In this document: piece after piece, positions 27,480 to 36,418 of the stretch | How positions within the stretch are numbered: position 1 is the first letter of the stretch | Layout: the number at the start of each line of letters is the position of its first letter | Source: Thalassospira tepidiphila MCCC 1A03514 | Lineage (GTDB): Bacteria > Pseudomonadota > Alphaproteobacteria > Rhodospirillales > Thalassospiraceae | Assembly (NCBI RefSeq): GCF_001662875.1 | Contig: NZ_JPVZ01000005.1 | Coordinates: 1-64,000, forward strand | Reading direction: 5' to 3' | Length of the DNA stretch: 64,000 bases | Notes under the pieces: model-generated | The model's database searches: none | The model's input: the letters and a program-made list of their open reading frames with translations, nothing else | Told to the model about the DNA's origin: nothing | Program-made: the position numbers and the translations under genes

Positions 27480-28129
27480 ACGAGCCGGTGATTACGCGCG
27501 AAACCGCCATAGCCAACCTGTTGCAGATCCTTCGTGATGATGGCATTCACGATGAAGCCGTGTTGTCTGCACTGGCCGACATCCCGCGTGAGATTTTTGT
27601 CGCCGATCCTTTCGTCAGCAGGGCTTGGGAAAACGTCGCATTGCCCATCAGCAAGGGCCAAACGATTTCACAGCCCTATATCGTGGCCCTGATGACACAG
27701 GCGCTTGAGCTTAATGATCGCATGAAGGTGCTGGAAGTCGGCACCGGTTCTGGTTATCAGGCAGCGATTCTGGCCAAGCTCGCCCGGCGGGTTTATACCC
27801 TTGAGCGTCACAAACCGCTCCTGCGCGAGGCCGAGGACAAGTTTCGCGAATTGGGCCTGCACACCATTTCGACATTGCATGCCGATGGCGGACTTGGGTG
27901 GAAAGCACAGGCACCGTTTGATCGCATTATTGTCACGGCTGCGGCACAAGACGTTCCGCCGGTGCTTGTCGATCAGCTTGCAGTTGGTGGCATCATGGTC
28001 GTGCCGGTGGGGGAAGTATCCCACACACAGCTTTTGTTGCGTGTCTTGCGTACGCCCAGTGGTGTCGATGTTACCGAACTGATGCCAGTCCGGTTCGTTC
28101 CCATGCTTCCGGGCACCGAGGAATTCTGA
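27476..28129 (+). CDS. pcm: protein-L-isoaspartate O-methyltransferase
   Basis: A 217-residue canonical PIMT that methylates L-isoaspartyl residues to start their repair. PISKGQTISQPYIVALMT near 59-76 is the substrate loop missing in the paralogue at 3241, and VLEVGTGSGYQAAILA near 83 is SAM motif I. The start is GTG 27476, overlapping the surE stop by four bases. Confidence 0.95.
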   Translation: MNEPVITRETAIANLLQILRDDGIHDEAVLSALADIPREIFVADPFVSRAWENVALPISKGQTISQPYIVALMTQALELNDRMKVLEVGTGSGYQAAILAKLARRVYTLERHKPLLREAEDKFRELGLHTISTLHADGGLGWKAQAPFDRIIVTAAAQDVPPVLVDQLAVGGIMVVPVGEVSHTQLLLRVLRTPSGVDVTELMPVRFVPMLPGTEEF

Positions 28130-28210
28130 CACCTGTCAGGCCATTTAAATCCATCCTGAGCGCCTTGATGCTTACTGATTGTTAACCGCTAGTCGGAGAC
28201 AATCAGAAAC

Positions 28211-29266
28211 ATGATGGAAAATTGTGTCAAAAGCGCTGTTTATCACGGAAAACGCCTGTTGCTTGTCTGTGCAGCAAGTGCGGCGCTTGGCGGCTGTTTG
28301 CTCAATTCCGTGCCGGTGCCGGTGGTTTATGGCGATGGGGCGAGCGACAGCCCCTATAGCATGCCAAAGCTCAAGAACGGGGAACGGGTCATCACGGTCG
28401 AGCCGGGCGACACAGTTTCGCAGCTTGCCGTGCGCTATCACATGGACTTTATGCAGTTCACCCGCCGCAATGACCTTCGCGAACCGTATGTGATCTACCC
28501 GGGGCAGCGCCTTGTCCTGCCGCCGTGGACACCCAATTACGACAGCCTGCCACCAGACACAGCGGTTGCGTCCAGATCGAGCACGCCGACCAAGACCGTC
28601 ACGATTGGCGGCAAGCGTCAGGTGGTAAGTGTTCCGGCGAAATCTACCAGCGCACCAATACAGACTGCGCGGCCTACGGCGACGGTCGCACGCGTTTCAC
28701 CACGCAATGGCGGAAGCATTCCGACACCCGGACTGAAGCCACAGGACTATGCCGCCGCTGCCGAACGTCAGATGGCCTCCGCCCGCAGCTGGCAGACGGA
28801 CAGCAAATCGACACCGATTGCCGGGCAGGGCAGCTCTGTGCGTCAGAATGTCACCTTGGCAGATCCATCTGCACGTAAAGGGTTCATCTGGCCGGTTCAG
28901 GGCAAGGTTGTTCTGAAATATGGTGCTGGGACCGGTGGGCTGTTTAATGACGGTATCAACATTCAGGCCAATCGCGGTACGCCCATACTTGCCGCCGACA
29001 ACGGTGTTGTGACCTATGTCGGCAACGAGTTGCGCGGTTTCGGCAACCTGATCCTGATCAAGCATGCCGATAATTTTGTTACTGCCTATGCACACACCGA
29101 AAGCCCGCTGGTCGCCCGTGGTGATGTTGTGACGCGTGGTCAAAAGATCTCGACGGTTGGCACGACTGGGGCCGTGACCTTCCCGCAGCTTCACTTCGAA
29201 GTCCGCCAGGGTCGCAAATCATCCGACCCGATCAAGTTCCTGCCAAGCGTGATGGTGTCGCGCTAA
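28211..29266 (+). CDS. nlpD: NlpD-like lipoprotein: LysM plus degenerate LytM/M23 domain
   Basis: A 351-residue outer-membrane lipoprotein. The lipobox LGGC places the modified Cys at about residue 29. A LysM domain (about 60-104, ITVEPGDTVSQLAVRYHMDF) binds peptidoglycan, a Pro/Thr/Ser linker follows, and a LytM domain fills about 225-345. The first two zinc ligands of active M23 enzymes (HxxxD) are replaced, the segment reading NDGINIQA, so the domain is probably an activator of an amidase rather than a hydrolase, as for E. coli NlpD. It follows surE-pcm after 81 bases. Confidence 0.88.
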   Translation: MMENCVKSAVYHGKRLLLVCAASAALGGCLLNSVPVPVVYGDGASDSPYSMPKLKNGERVITVEPGDTVSQLAVRYHMDFMQFTRRNDLREPYVIYPGQRLVLPPWTPNYDSLPPDTAVASRSSTPTKTVTIGGKRQVVSVPAKSTSAPIQTARPTATVARVSPRNGGSIPTPGLKPQDYAAAAERQMASARSWQTDSKSTPIAGQGSSVRQNVTLADPSARKGFIWPVQGKVVLKYGAGTGGLFNDGINIQANRGTPILAADNGVVTYVGNELRGFGNLILIKHADNFVTAYAHTESPLVARGDVVTRGQKISTVGTTGAVTFPQLHFEVRQGRKSSDPIKFLPSVMVSR

Positions 29267-29268
29267 CA

Positions 29269-29299
29269 AAAACACCCGGACAATTGGCACGGGTGTTTT
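29269..29299. terminator. bidirectional terminator after nlpD
   Basis: A 9-bp stem AAAACACCC/GGGTGTTTT (29269-29277 with 29291-29299) between convergent nlpD and the DUF815 gene. It carries T on both exits. Confidence 0.75.
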
Positions 29300-29325
29300 C
29301 CGTTCTTGCGCTGTTTCAGTGTTGG

Positions 29326-30189
29326 CTAATCGATCGATTTGCCAAGTTCGCCAGCGACTTCCTGAATAAACTGCCAGGCAACACGGCCCGAACGGCTGCC
29401 GCGTGTAACGGTCCATTCCTTGGCACGTGCATGCAGCTCTTCGGTCGGGATATCGATCCCGAATTCCTTAGCATAGCCTTCGATAATCTCGAAATAGACG
29501 TCTTGCGAGATATTGTGGAAGCCAAGCCAAAGACCGAACCTGTCCGATAGGGAGACCTTTTCCTCAACCGCCTCGGACGGGTTGATCGCCGTGGAGCGTT
29601 CATTTTCAATCATGTCACGCGCCATCAGGTGGCGGCGGTTTGACGTTGCATAGAAGATCACATTCTTTGGACGGCCTTCAATACCGCCATCAAGGACCGC
29701 CTTCAGTGACTTGTAGCTTTCATCATGCATGTCAAATGACAGGTCATCGCAGAACAAAATCGTGCGGCGACCGCCTTCTTGCAGGATGTGCAAAAGGTTG
29801 GGCAGGGTCGGAATATCTTCACGATGAATTTCGACCAGTGCCAGCGATGCTGGGCTTTCGGCATTGATCTTGGCATGCATCGCCTTGACGATGGAGCTTT
29901 TACCGGTTCCACGCGCACCCCAAAGCAATGCGTTGTTAGCCGGCAGGCCATCGGCAAAGCGCTTGGTGTTGTTATACAGGATTTCCTTTTGCTGCCCGAT
30001 ACCCTGAAGAAGCCCGATATCGACCCGGTTCACGTTCCGAACCGGTTGCAAGTAGCTTGTTCGTGCCTGCCAGACAAAGGCATCGGCAGCGCTGAGATCA
30101 TTTTTGGCGCGCGCAGGAGGTGCCATGCGTTCAAGTGCTGTGGCAATTCGTTCGAGTGTGGGCAAAAGTTTATCGAAATCGCTACTCAT
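29326..30189 (-). CDS. AAA-family ATP-binding protein (DUF815)
   Basis: A 287-residue P-loop ATPase of the DUF815 family. LLWGARGTGKSSIVKAM near 88-104 is Walker A, TILFCDDLSFDM near 143 is Walker B, and YATSNRRHL near 181 is sensor 1. The C-terminal SGRVAWQFI contains a probable sensor-2 arginine. The biochemical role of the family is not established. It is transcribed alone on the minus strand, divergent from yajC. Confidence 0.88.
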   Translation of the reverse strand: MSSDFDKLLPTLERIATALERMAPPARAKNDLSAADAFVWQARTSYLQPVRNVNRVDIGLLQGIGQQKEILYNNTKRFADGLPANNALLWGARGTGKSSIVKAMHAKINAESPASLALVEIHREDIPTLPNLLHILQEGGRRTILFCDDLSFDMHDESYKSLKAVLDGGIEGRPKNVIFYATSNRRHLMARDMIENERSTAINPSEAVEEKVSLSDRFGLWLGFHNISQDVYFEIIEGYAKEFGIDIPTEELHARAKEWTVTRGSRSGRVAWQFIQEVAGELGKSID

Positions 30190-30353
30190 CGGGGCCTCTT
30201 GGGTGTTTCTTTTTTCCGGTGACGTTTTTTGTTGGCCGGAAAGCTAGCACATTAGGATGCCAATGGAAGTGTTTGTTCTAAGGGCCTTCGTGCAACACAA
30301 GGTGAACAAAAGCACACAAGTACCGATTTTACCGCTTTGAAACCGGTTCTCCC

Positions 30354-30381
30354 TTGCTTTGGCGTAACACCCCGTTATATT
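30354..30381 (+). promoter_or_regulatory. promoter of yajC-secDF
   Basis: TTGCTT (30354-30359), a 16-base spacer and TATATT (30376-30381). The transcript would start near 30388, giving a leader of about 37 bases that consists mostly of the hairpin over the ribosome-binding site. Confidence 0.6.
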
Positions 30382-30410
30382 CCGGCAGTTGATATTTTTT
30401 GTTCTGAGGA

Positions 30411-30426
30411 ATTAGGAGTTCCTAAT
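30411..30426 (+). promoter_or_regulatory. hairpin covering the yajC ribosome-binding site and start codon
   Basis: ATTAGG AGTT CCTAAT is a perfect 16-base inverted repeat. It includes the Shine-Dalgarno AGGAG and the first two bases of the yajC ATG at 30425. An overlapping alternative stem (AGGAA/TTCCT, 30407-30423) uses the same bases. Either would hide the ribosome-binding site. Confidence 0.55.
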
Positions 30427-30802
30427 GTTTATTTCGACGGCTTACGCTCAGGCCGCTGGTGGTGCAGATGGTGCTGGTGCACTGATGCAGTTTGCGCCGC
30501 TGATCCTGATTTTTGTTGTTTTCTATTTCCTGCTTATTCGTCCTCAGCAGAAAAAGCAGAAAGAACATAAGGCAATGCTTGAGGCGATCCGTCGTGGCGA
30601 CAAGATCGTCACCGCCGGTGGCCTGATTGGTACCGTTGCCAAGGTTGTTGGCGACGATGAACTGTCGGTCGAGATCGCGGAAGGTGTGAAAGTCAAAGTC
30701 GCACGTGGCATGGTTTCAACGGTTCTTTCAAAAACCGAACCGGCCAAAGGCGATGCCAAAGACGAAAAAGAAGAAAAAGCAGAAGAGACCAAGAAAGACT
30801 AA
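30425..30802 (+). CDS. yajC: preprotein translocase subunit YajC
   Basis: A 125-residue accessory subunit of the SecDF complex. One membrane helix (about 18-38, FAPLILIFVVFYFLLIRPQQ) is followed by the conserved KKQKEHKAMLEAIRRGDKIVTAGGLIGTV cytoplasmic segment, and a Lys/Glu-rich tail. It begins the yajC-secD-secF set, which assists late steps of Sec export and membrane insertion. Translation may be limited by a hairpin over its start. Confidence 0.95.
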   Translation: MFISTAYAQAAGGADGAGALMQFAPLILIFVVFYFLLIRPQQKKQKEHKAMLEAIRRGDKIVTAGGLIGTVAKVVGDDELSVEIAEGVKVKVARGMVSTVLSKTEPAKGDAKDEKEEKAEETKKD

Positions 30803-30819
30803 TCTCTTCGTATCAAGTG

Positions 30820-30850
30820 AGGCGGGGCAGTTGGCTCCGCCTTCTTGCAT
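30820..30850 (+). promoter_or_regulatory. attenuator-like hairpin between yajC and secD
   Basis: A stem AGGCGG/CCGCCT (30820-30825 with 30837-30842), extendable to 9 bp with one G-U pair, followed by TCTTGCATTTT. It could terminate part of the transcript and make yajC more abundant than secDF. Confidence 0.5.
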
Positions 30851-30944
30851 TTTGCCGGTGGCCTGAAGCGGTACCAAATACCCGTTGTTCCAAGAACCTT
30901 GGAACCAGACCAAGGTTGACCCTGACAGATCCGGTCACAAACAC

Positions 30945-32510
30945 ATGCTTTATTTTACCAAATGGAAAGCAGCACTGGTCCTTCTGGTGTGTGCTTTGGG
31001 CGTAATCTACGCTGCGCCAAACTTCTTGCCGTCGGGCACTCTGGCGACTGAGTCCAGTTACCTGCCGGGCAAGCAGATCAATCTCGGCCTCGATCTTCGT
31101 GGCGGCTCGCACATGCTGCTTGAAGTCGACACCGACAGCGTCCTGCGCGAACGTTATGACGCGCTTGCCGATGCGATCCGCACTGAACTGCGTCAGGAAC
31201 AAATCCGTAACCGTCCGCGTGAAGCCACGGCCAACGGTGCCGAGATTACCATTCTGCGGGCCGATGACGTTGAAAAAGCGCGTGAAATCGCGCGCACCGC
31301 GGAACCGAATACCGAACTGAGCGGCGAGGGGAACAACATCGTTGTGACCTATAACGAAGTCGCTTATCGCGAACTGATTGACCGTGCAATTGCACAGTCG
31401 CTGGAAGTTGTCCGTCGTCGTGTTGACGAACTGGGCACCACCGAGCCATCCATCCAGCGCCAGGGCGAAAACCGCATCGTTGTTCAGGTGCCAGGTCTTG
31501 ATGATCCGTCGCGCCTGCGGGACATCCTGGGCCGTACGGCAAAGATGAACTTCCATCTTGTGAATAACGAAAAAACGGCCGCCGATGCACGTGCAACCGG
31601 CCTTCCGCCGGGAACCATGATCCTGCCCTCAGCAGATGAAGGCGATGGTATCCGTGAATATCTGATTGATCGTCGTATCGTTGTCTCAGGTGACAACCTT
31701 GTCGACTCTCAGCCGACCTTCAGTGACGGTCGCCCGGTTGTTTCCTTCCGCTTTGATGCGGCAGGCGGTGCGCGATTTGGCGATATCACCAGCAAAAATG
31801 CCGGTCGCGGTCTTGCCATCGTTCTTGATGGTGAAGTGATTTCCGCACCACGTATCAACGAACCGATCCTTGGCGGTAATGGTATCATTACCGGCCAGTT
31901 CAGCGTTCAGGAAGCCAACGACCTTTCCCTGCTTCTTCGTGCTGGTGCATTGCCTGCACCGATGCAGATCCTTGAAGAACGCTCGGTCGGTCCGGGCCTT
32001 GGTCAGGATTCGGTCGAGGCCGGCGAATTTGCTGCCGTGCTTGGTCTGGTGTTTGTCATTGCCTTCATGGTGATCAGCTATGGCCGGTTTGGTGTCTACG
32101 CCGACATCGCGCTTATGATGAACCTGATCCTTGTTCTGGCGGTGATGTCGGTTCTTCAGGCGACCCTGACCCTGCCTGGGATTGCGGGTATCGTTCTGAC
32201 TGTCGGTATGGCGGTTGATGCCAACGTGCTGATTTTTGAACGTATCCGCGAGGAACGCCGCAACGGCCGTACAATCATCAATGCGATTGATGCCGGTTAT
32301 CGTAGCGCCATGTCGACCATTCTTGATGCCAACATCACGACGCTGATAGCAGCCCTTGTGCTGTTTAGCTTCGGGTCTGGTCCGATCAAGGGCTTTGCCG
32401 TGACACTGGCCATCGGCATTATAACCTCAATGTTCTCGGCGATCTGGCTGACCCGACTGCTGATTGCAGCATGGGTAAAACGCAGCCGTCCGACCGAGTT
32501 GGTCATTTAA
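30945..32510 (+). CDS. secD: protein translocase subunit SecD
   Basis: A 521-residue RND-type membrane protein that uses proton flow to pull substrates through SecYEG. A first membrane helix (WKAALVLLVCALGVIYAAP) precedes the conserved INLGLDLRGGSHMLLEVD, a large periplasmic region, and five C-terminal helices beginning near GLVFVIAFMVISYG, with the GMAVDANVLIFERIREE motif. The open frame starts at 30885, but SecD proteins begin close to the first helix, so I use ATG 30945. secF follows after 19 bases. Confidence 0.94.
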   Translation: MLYFTKWKAALVLLVCALGVIYAAPNFLPSGTLATESSYLPGKQINLGLDLRGGSHMLLEVDTDSVLRERYDALADAIRTELRQEQIRNRPREATANGAEITILRADDVEKAREIARTAEPNTELSGEGNNIVVTYNEVAYRELIDRAIAQSLEVVRRRVDELGTTEPSIQRQGENRIVVQVPGLDDPSRLRDILGRTAKMNFHLVNNEKTAADARATGLPPGTMILPSADEGDGIREYLIDRRIVVSGDNLVDSQPTFSDGRPVVSFRFDAAGGARFGDITSKNAGRGLAIVLDGEVISAPRINEPILGGNGIITGQFSVQEANDLSLLLRAGALPAPMQILEERSVGPGLGQDSVEAGEFAAVLGLVFVIAFMVISYGRFGVYADIALMMNLILVLAVMSVLQATLTLPGIAGIVLTVGMAVDANVLIFERIREERRNGRTIINAIDAGYRSAMSTILDANITTLIAALVLFSFGSGPIKGFAVTLAIGIITSMFSAIWLTRLLIAAWVKRSRPTELVI

Positions 32511-32529
32511 GGAAGGGAACAGGGAAGAT

Positions 32530-33459
32530 ATGAAACCTTTACATCTTATCCCGGATGACGTGAATATCCCGTTCCTTAAATTCCGGAAGATATTCTATAT
32601 CGCGTCTTTGCTGATGGTGCTGGCCTCGGTCGGTATGTTCTTCACCAAGGGCCTTAACTTCGGGATCGATTTCCGGGGCGGCATTCTGGTCGAAATCAAG
32701 ACCAACGGCCCGGCCGATATCAATGCACTGCGTGACAATCTTGGCAGCCTCGGCCTTGGCGATGTTTCGATTCAGGAATTCGGCGAGCCGGATGATGTCC
32801 TGATCCAGTTGCAGCGCCAGGATGGTGATGAAGAAGCCCAGATGGCGGCCCTTGCGGCTGTCACCAACGCACTTGGCGATGACGTCACCATTCGCCGAAG
32901 CGAACTTGTCGGTCCGAAAGTCGGTGGCGAGCTTAAGGAAGCCGGGTTCTATTCCGTCGTGATCTCGTTGTTCCTGATCATGGTCTATATCTGGGTTCGG
33001 TTCGAATGGCAGTTCGCTGTCGCGTCGGTTGTAGCCTTGCTGCATGACGTCTTGATCACCATCGGTTTCTTTGTGATTACCGGAGTTCAGTTCGATCTGG
33101 CGACCTTGGCAGCGGTTCTGACGGTGGCCGGTTATTCGATCAACGATACGGTTGTTGTGTTTGACCGTATCCGCGAATATCTGCGCAAGTTCCGCAAGAT
33201 GGAAATCCCGGATTTGCTGGACCTGTCGATCAACTCGACGCTTTCACGCACGACTATGACGTCGTTTACGACGTTGCTGGCACTCATTGCCTTGTTCGTG
33301 TTTGGCGGCGAAGCAATCCGTGGTTTCACCATGGCTTTGATCTTTGGCATCGTGATCGGGACCTATTCCTCGATCTGTGTCGCGTCGCCGTTGCTGATTG
33401 TCCTGCGCCTCAAACGTAAAATTCCCGAGGCAGAAGAAGGTCAGGAAGCTGGCGCCTGA
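32530..33459 (+). CDS. secF: protein translocase subunit SecF
   Basis: A 309-residue partner of SecD with six membrane helices. LNFGIDFRGGILVEIK near 40 is the signature, and TVAGYSINDTVVVFDRIREYLR near 198 corresponds to the proton-relay region. The terminator at 33492 ends the yajC-secD-secF unit. Confidence 0.96.
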   Translation: MKPLHLIPDDVNIPFLKFRKIFYIASLLMVLASVGMFFTKGLNFGIDFRGGILVEIKTNGPADINALRDNLGSLGLGDVSIQEFGEPDDVLIQLQRQDGDEEAQMAALAAVTNALGDDVTIRRSELVGPKVGGELKEAGFYSVVISLFLIMVYIWVRFEWQFAVASVVALLHDVLITIGFFVITGVQFDLATLAAVLTVAGYSINDTVVVFDRIREYLRKFRKMEIPDLLDLSINSTLSRTTMTSFTTLLALIALFVFGGEAIRGFTMALIFGIVIGTYSSICVASPLLIVLRLKRKIPEAEEGQEAGA

Positions 33460-33491
33460 TCCACCGGGTTGGATTTATAGACATTTACACT

Positions 33492-33530
33492 ATGGCCGGG
33501 TTTGTGAGAAAACAGACCCGGCCATTTCTT
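33492..33530 (+). terminator. intrinsic terminator of yajC-secDF
   Basis: A 10-bp perfect stem ATGGCCGGGT/ACCCGGCCAT (33492-33501 with 33516-33525), extendable inward, followed by TTCTTT. Confidence 0.8.
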
Positions 33531-33611
33531 TGCGGGATTTGATCGTTTGCGGTCTTTCGTTTCCGTCCGTAGATAGCCGATAAAAAGTCCATTAAAAACT
33601 GGCTGCAACCG

Positions 33612-34523
33612 ATGAAACCCCATATCGCATCGACTCCCGAACATCGCGCAAATCTGATCGGCAGCATCTGGATGATGGCTGCGATGGTGGCGTTTTCCTT
33701 TGAGGATGCGTTTGTTAAGGCTGTCTCAGAATCCCATGCTGTCGGTCAGGTCCTGATTGTATTTGGTGTCGGTGGGGCGATCCTGTTTGCAGTTGTCGCG
33801 AGGATCAACAAACAGCCCTTGCTTAATCCTGATGTGCTGTCGCGTGCGATGGGCATACGGATCGTTTTTGAAGTTATTGGCCGGTTGTTTTATGTCCTCG
33901 CATTGGCTCTGACCCCGCTTTCATCGACGACCGCAATTCTTCAGGCAACGCCGATTATTGTTGTTCTTGGAGCCGCCGTCCTGTTTGGCGAAAAGGTGGG
34001 CTGGAGAAGATGGACGGCAATCATCGTCGGATTGATTGGCGTTTTGATTATTTTGCGTCCGACTGCTGACAGCTTTTCTGCGTTATCCCTGCTTGCCGTG
34101 ATTGGCACGATTGGCTTTGCCGGACGTGATCTTGCCAGCCGTGCCGCGCCGGTATCACTAAGTACGTCCATCCTGGGGTTCTACGGCTTTGTGGCCATTA
34201 TCCTGGCTGGTATCGTGTTTTCATTGTGGGATGGAAAAGCGTTCACGTGGATGAACACGCAAAGCGTTTTGTATTTCGTTGGCGCAATCCTGATGGGGGC
34301 GTTTGCCTACGCCACCTTAATGAAAGCGATGCGCAGTGGCGATGTTTCCGCAGTTACGCCATTTAGGTACACCCGCTTGTTGTTTGGTATTGCATTGGGC
34401 ATGATCCTGTTTGGCGAAGAACCGGACATGCTGATGATGATCGGTTGCGGTATCGTCGTTTTGTCCGGATTGTTCATTCTTTGGCGCAGAAAAATTACCG
34501 AAGAGCACCTCGACACTCCGTGA
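33612..34523 (+). CDS. DMT-superfamily (EamA) transporter
   Basis: A 303-residue membrane protein with ten predicted helices in two EamA repeats (first about 18-150, second about 165-295). ATPIIVVLGAAVLFGEKVGWRRW near 113 and FRYTRLLFGIALGMILFGEEPD near 253 are the paired repeat ends. The family exports amino acids, metabolites or drugs; the substrate cannot be predicted. It separates secF from the Mth938 gene, which are adjacent in many relatives, so it looks like an insertion into a conserved block, though its base composition is unremarkable. Confidence 0.88.
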   Translation: MKPHIASTPEHRANLIGSIWMMAAMVAFSFEDAFVKAVSESHAVGQVLIVFGVGGAILFAVVARINKQPLLNPDVLSRAMGIRIVFEVIGRLFYVLALALTPLSSTTAILQATPIIVVLGAAVLFGEKVGWRRWTAIIVGLIGVLIILRPTADSFSALSLLAVIGTIGFAGRDLASRAAPVSLSTSILGFYGFVAIILAGIVFSLWDGKAFTWMNTQSVLYFVGAILMGAFAYATLMKAMRSGDVSAVTPFRYTRLLFGIALGMILFGEEPDMLMMIGCGIVVLSGLFILWRRKITEEHLDTP

Positions 34524-34576
34524 AATCCAGACTAAGTCCAATTCAGATTAATCGAACAACCGCAAATGGGGCCAGC

Positions 34577-34957
34577 ATGTCTCTTGAAGTAAGTACCTTG
34601 GTCGCCGAAGGCAGTAAAATGGTCACCAGCTATGGCGACGGCATTTTTCGATTTGGCGAAGAAACGGTTACGGGATCGATCCTGCTGTTTCCTGAAGCCG
34701 TCTATTCATGGAGCGTTACGACAAAGGACGACATCACGCCGGACTCTTTTTCCCGGGTGATCGAAAGGGCCGACGAAATCGAGATCCTGTTGCTTGGCAT
34801 GGGGACACGTCTTACACCTGTCCCGCTCGAGTGGCGCCAGGCGCTTAAACCGCACGGTATTGTCATCGAGCCAATGGATACCGGTGCCGCTTGCCGGACC
34901 TACAATGTGCTGGTATCCGAGGCACGTCGCGTCGCCGCGGCGATGATTGCTGTCTGA
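34577..34957 (+). CDS. Mth938-like domain protein (NDUFAF3 family)
   Basis: A 126-residue single-domain Mth938 (DUF498) protein. ITSYGDGIFR-type start (here VTSYGDGIFRFGEETVTGSILLF), EILLLGMGTRLTPVP near 73 and MDTGAACRTYNVLVSEARRVAAAMIAV near 100-126 match the family. The mitochondrial relative NDUFAF3 helps assemble respiratory complex I, and alphaproteobacterial members are often next to secDF, as here. The frame is open upstream into the DMT gene, but the conserved start is ATG 34577. Confidence 0.87.
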   Translation: MSLEVSTLVAEGSKMVTSYGDGIFRFGEETVTGSILLFPEAVYSWSVTTKDDITPDSFSRVIERADEIEILLLGMGTRLTPVPLEWRQALKPHGIVIEPMDTGAACRTYNVLVSEARRVAAAMIAV

Positions 34958-34960
34958 CGA

Positions 34961-36310
34961 TTAAGCAAAGAACTTTTGAAGTTCATGGCGGATATCAAGC
35001 ACGCTTGAAAAAAGTGCCGCCGGTCCCGGGGCCTGATCAATCGGGAAGACATCCCCACACAGAAATACGTTTTTCCATGGTGCTCGCAGTTGCTGTCGGC
35101 TGGCAGCCATTCCCGGCGTCATTTCAGGAAACGGAGCTTCGGCGTTGATGAACAAGTGGTTGGGATGCAGTGCATTGTCCGCATTGTCCGATCGCGTCTG
35201 TAAATCAAGATTAAGGTACTGGTCGCAGAGCCAAACACAACGTTGCCAGACAAGCTGTGCAAATTGATCGGCGTTCTGGGTATCTTGCAGCTGCAAGCTG
35301 CTGTTCAGGCTTACCTGAAGATGACGACGATTGCAGTAGATCGCACGCACGATATCATCACTGACCAACAGGGCTTGTGGTTCCGCAAATGGTTTGCGCA
35401 TTTCAAACGTCATGCAGCGCCGATGCGCAGGTGCGGGAGATATCCCGATATCGGGCACCGCATCGCATAATGGTTTGGGGTGCAGGGCCAGAACCACGGC
35501 ATCATCAGGGTTAAGGACAATCTGACTGTCATCTTCGAACAGCAAATCGGTCGCGTAGTCCGAGGTACTGTCAATATCGCCAAGTTTCGTTCGACTTTTG
35601 ATTGTCCCGCCCGCAGCAAGGAACCGTTCACGCAGGGCAGGCAGGGCAATATCGTTAAGGATAATCGGATCAATTGCCGCAAACACCGGTTCATGATGGC
35701 GCGCCAGAATCCCGCGCAACCTTGGCACCAGAACCCTTGCCAACAGGGACTTTGAACATCGGTGGGCAGGCATGGAAAACAGAACTTCAGCCAGAACAGT
35801 AAGCGCATCACGATGATAGGTGCCGGGCTGATGGGCTTTGTCGTCAGAGTCAAATGCACCTGATGAGAACGCGCTGTCGAGCCGGTTTTCTTCACTGGCA
35901 GATCGTTGCTGCCAAAGTGTCAATGCGGTATAGGCACGTGCCGCAATGCTTATCCGCCGGGAAATCAGTGCCCGCGATATACCCTGATCAAGCGACACAA
36001 TAGCGGGTTTGCGACGCCCGCGTTTCAATCCCATCACACAATGGGCCGGTCTGATCAGTTTCGCGGGGATTTCCGGGTAGCCCGCAAAGAAATCGGCAAC
36101 AAGCCCCGACGGATCATAAAATATCTCTGGCTCTGCTGTTTTGTGGCTTTCAGGTGCAGTGTGCATGCCCCGCGTCCAGCGGCTTTCAAATGGCTCGGCT
36201 TCGTCATACAGCGTCACATCAAAGCCGTCCTCGGCCATGCAGGTGGCAAGTGCCGAACCGGCCAGACCGCCGCCGATAATGTGTAAGCTTCCGGACGCAA
36301 ATGATGCCAT
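34961..36310 (-). CDS. FAD-dependent oxidoreductase of unknown substrate
   Basis: A 449-residue flavoprotein. The dinucleotide-binding fingerprint is HIIGGGLAGSALATCMAEDG (about 10-29) with acidic end VTLYDEAE, and NVFLCGDVFPIDQAPGPAAL near 415-434 is the second FAD-contact motif near the C-terminus. The middle matches no family I can name; the amine-oxidase/phytoene-desaturase superfamily is closest in layout. It might be assigned to hydroxysqualene chemistry because of the nearby squalene-synthase-like gene, but that protein lacks catalytic aspartates, so the context gives little support. It is on the strand opposite to its neighbours and its 3' end is only 3 bases from the Mth938 gene. Confidence 0.7.
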   Translation of the reverse strand: MASFASGSLHIIGGGLAGSALATCMAEDGFDVTLYDEAEPFESRWTRGMHTAPESHKTAEPEIFYDPSGLVADFFAGYPEIPAKLIRPAHCVMGLKRGRRKPAIVSLDQGISRALISRRISIAARAYTALTLWQQRSASEENRLDSAFSSGAFDSDDKAHQPGTYHRDALTVLAEVLFSMPAHRCSKSLLARVLVPRLRGILARHHEPVFAAIDPIILNDIALPALRERFLAAGGTIKSRTKLGDIDSTSDYATDLLFEDDSQIVLNPDDAVVLALHPKPLCDAVPDIGISPAPAHRRCMTFEMRKPFAEPQALLVSDDIVRAIYCNRRHLQVSLNSSLQLQDTQNADQFAQLVWQRCVWLCDQYLNLDLQTRSDNADNALHPNHLFINAEAPFPEMTPGMAASRQQLRAPWKNVFLCGDVFPIDQAPGPAALFSSVLDIRHELQKFFA

Positions 36311-36418
36311 ATGCCTGAGCCAATTTAGTTGTTATACAGAGGCCAGAGAACGATGTGCTACATAGTCGTACCAAGTCAGAAGTCATAATAACCTTAACAT
36401 CAGAACAGCTTACAAGCC

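Noticed and set aside
30190-30424. Possible ApdP-type arrest peptide upstream of yajC/secDF
   Set aside because: I looked for a short frame ending in a RAPP- or RAGP-like motif before yajC and between yajC and secD and found none; only the hairpin remains.
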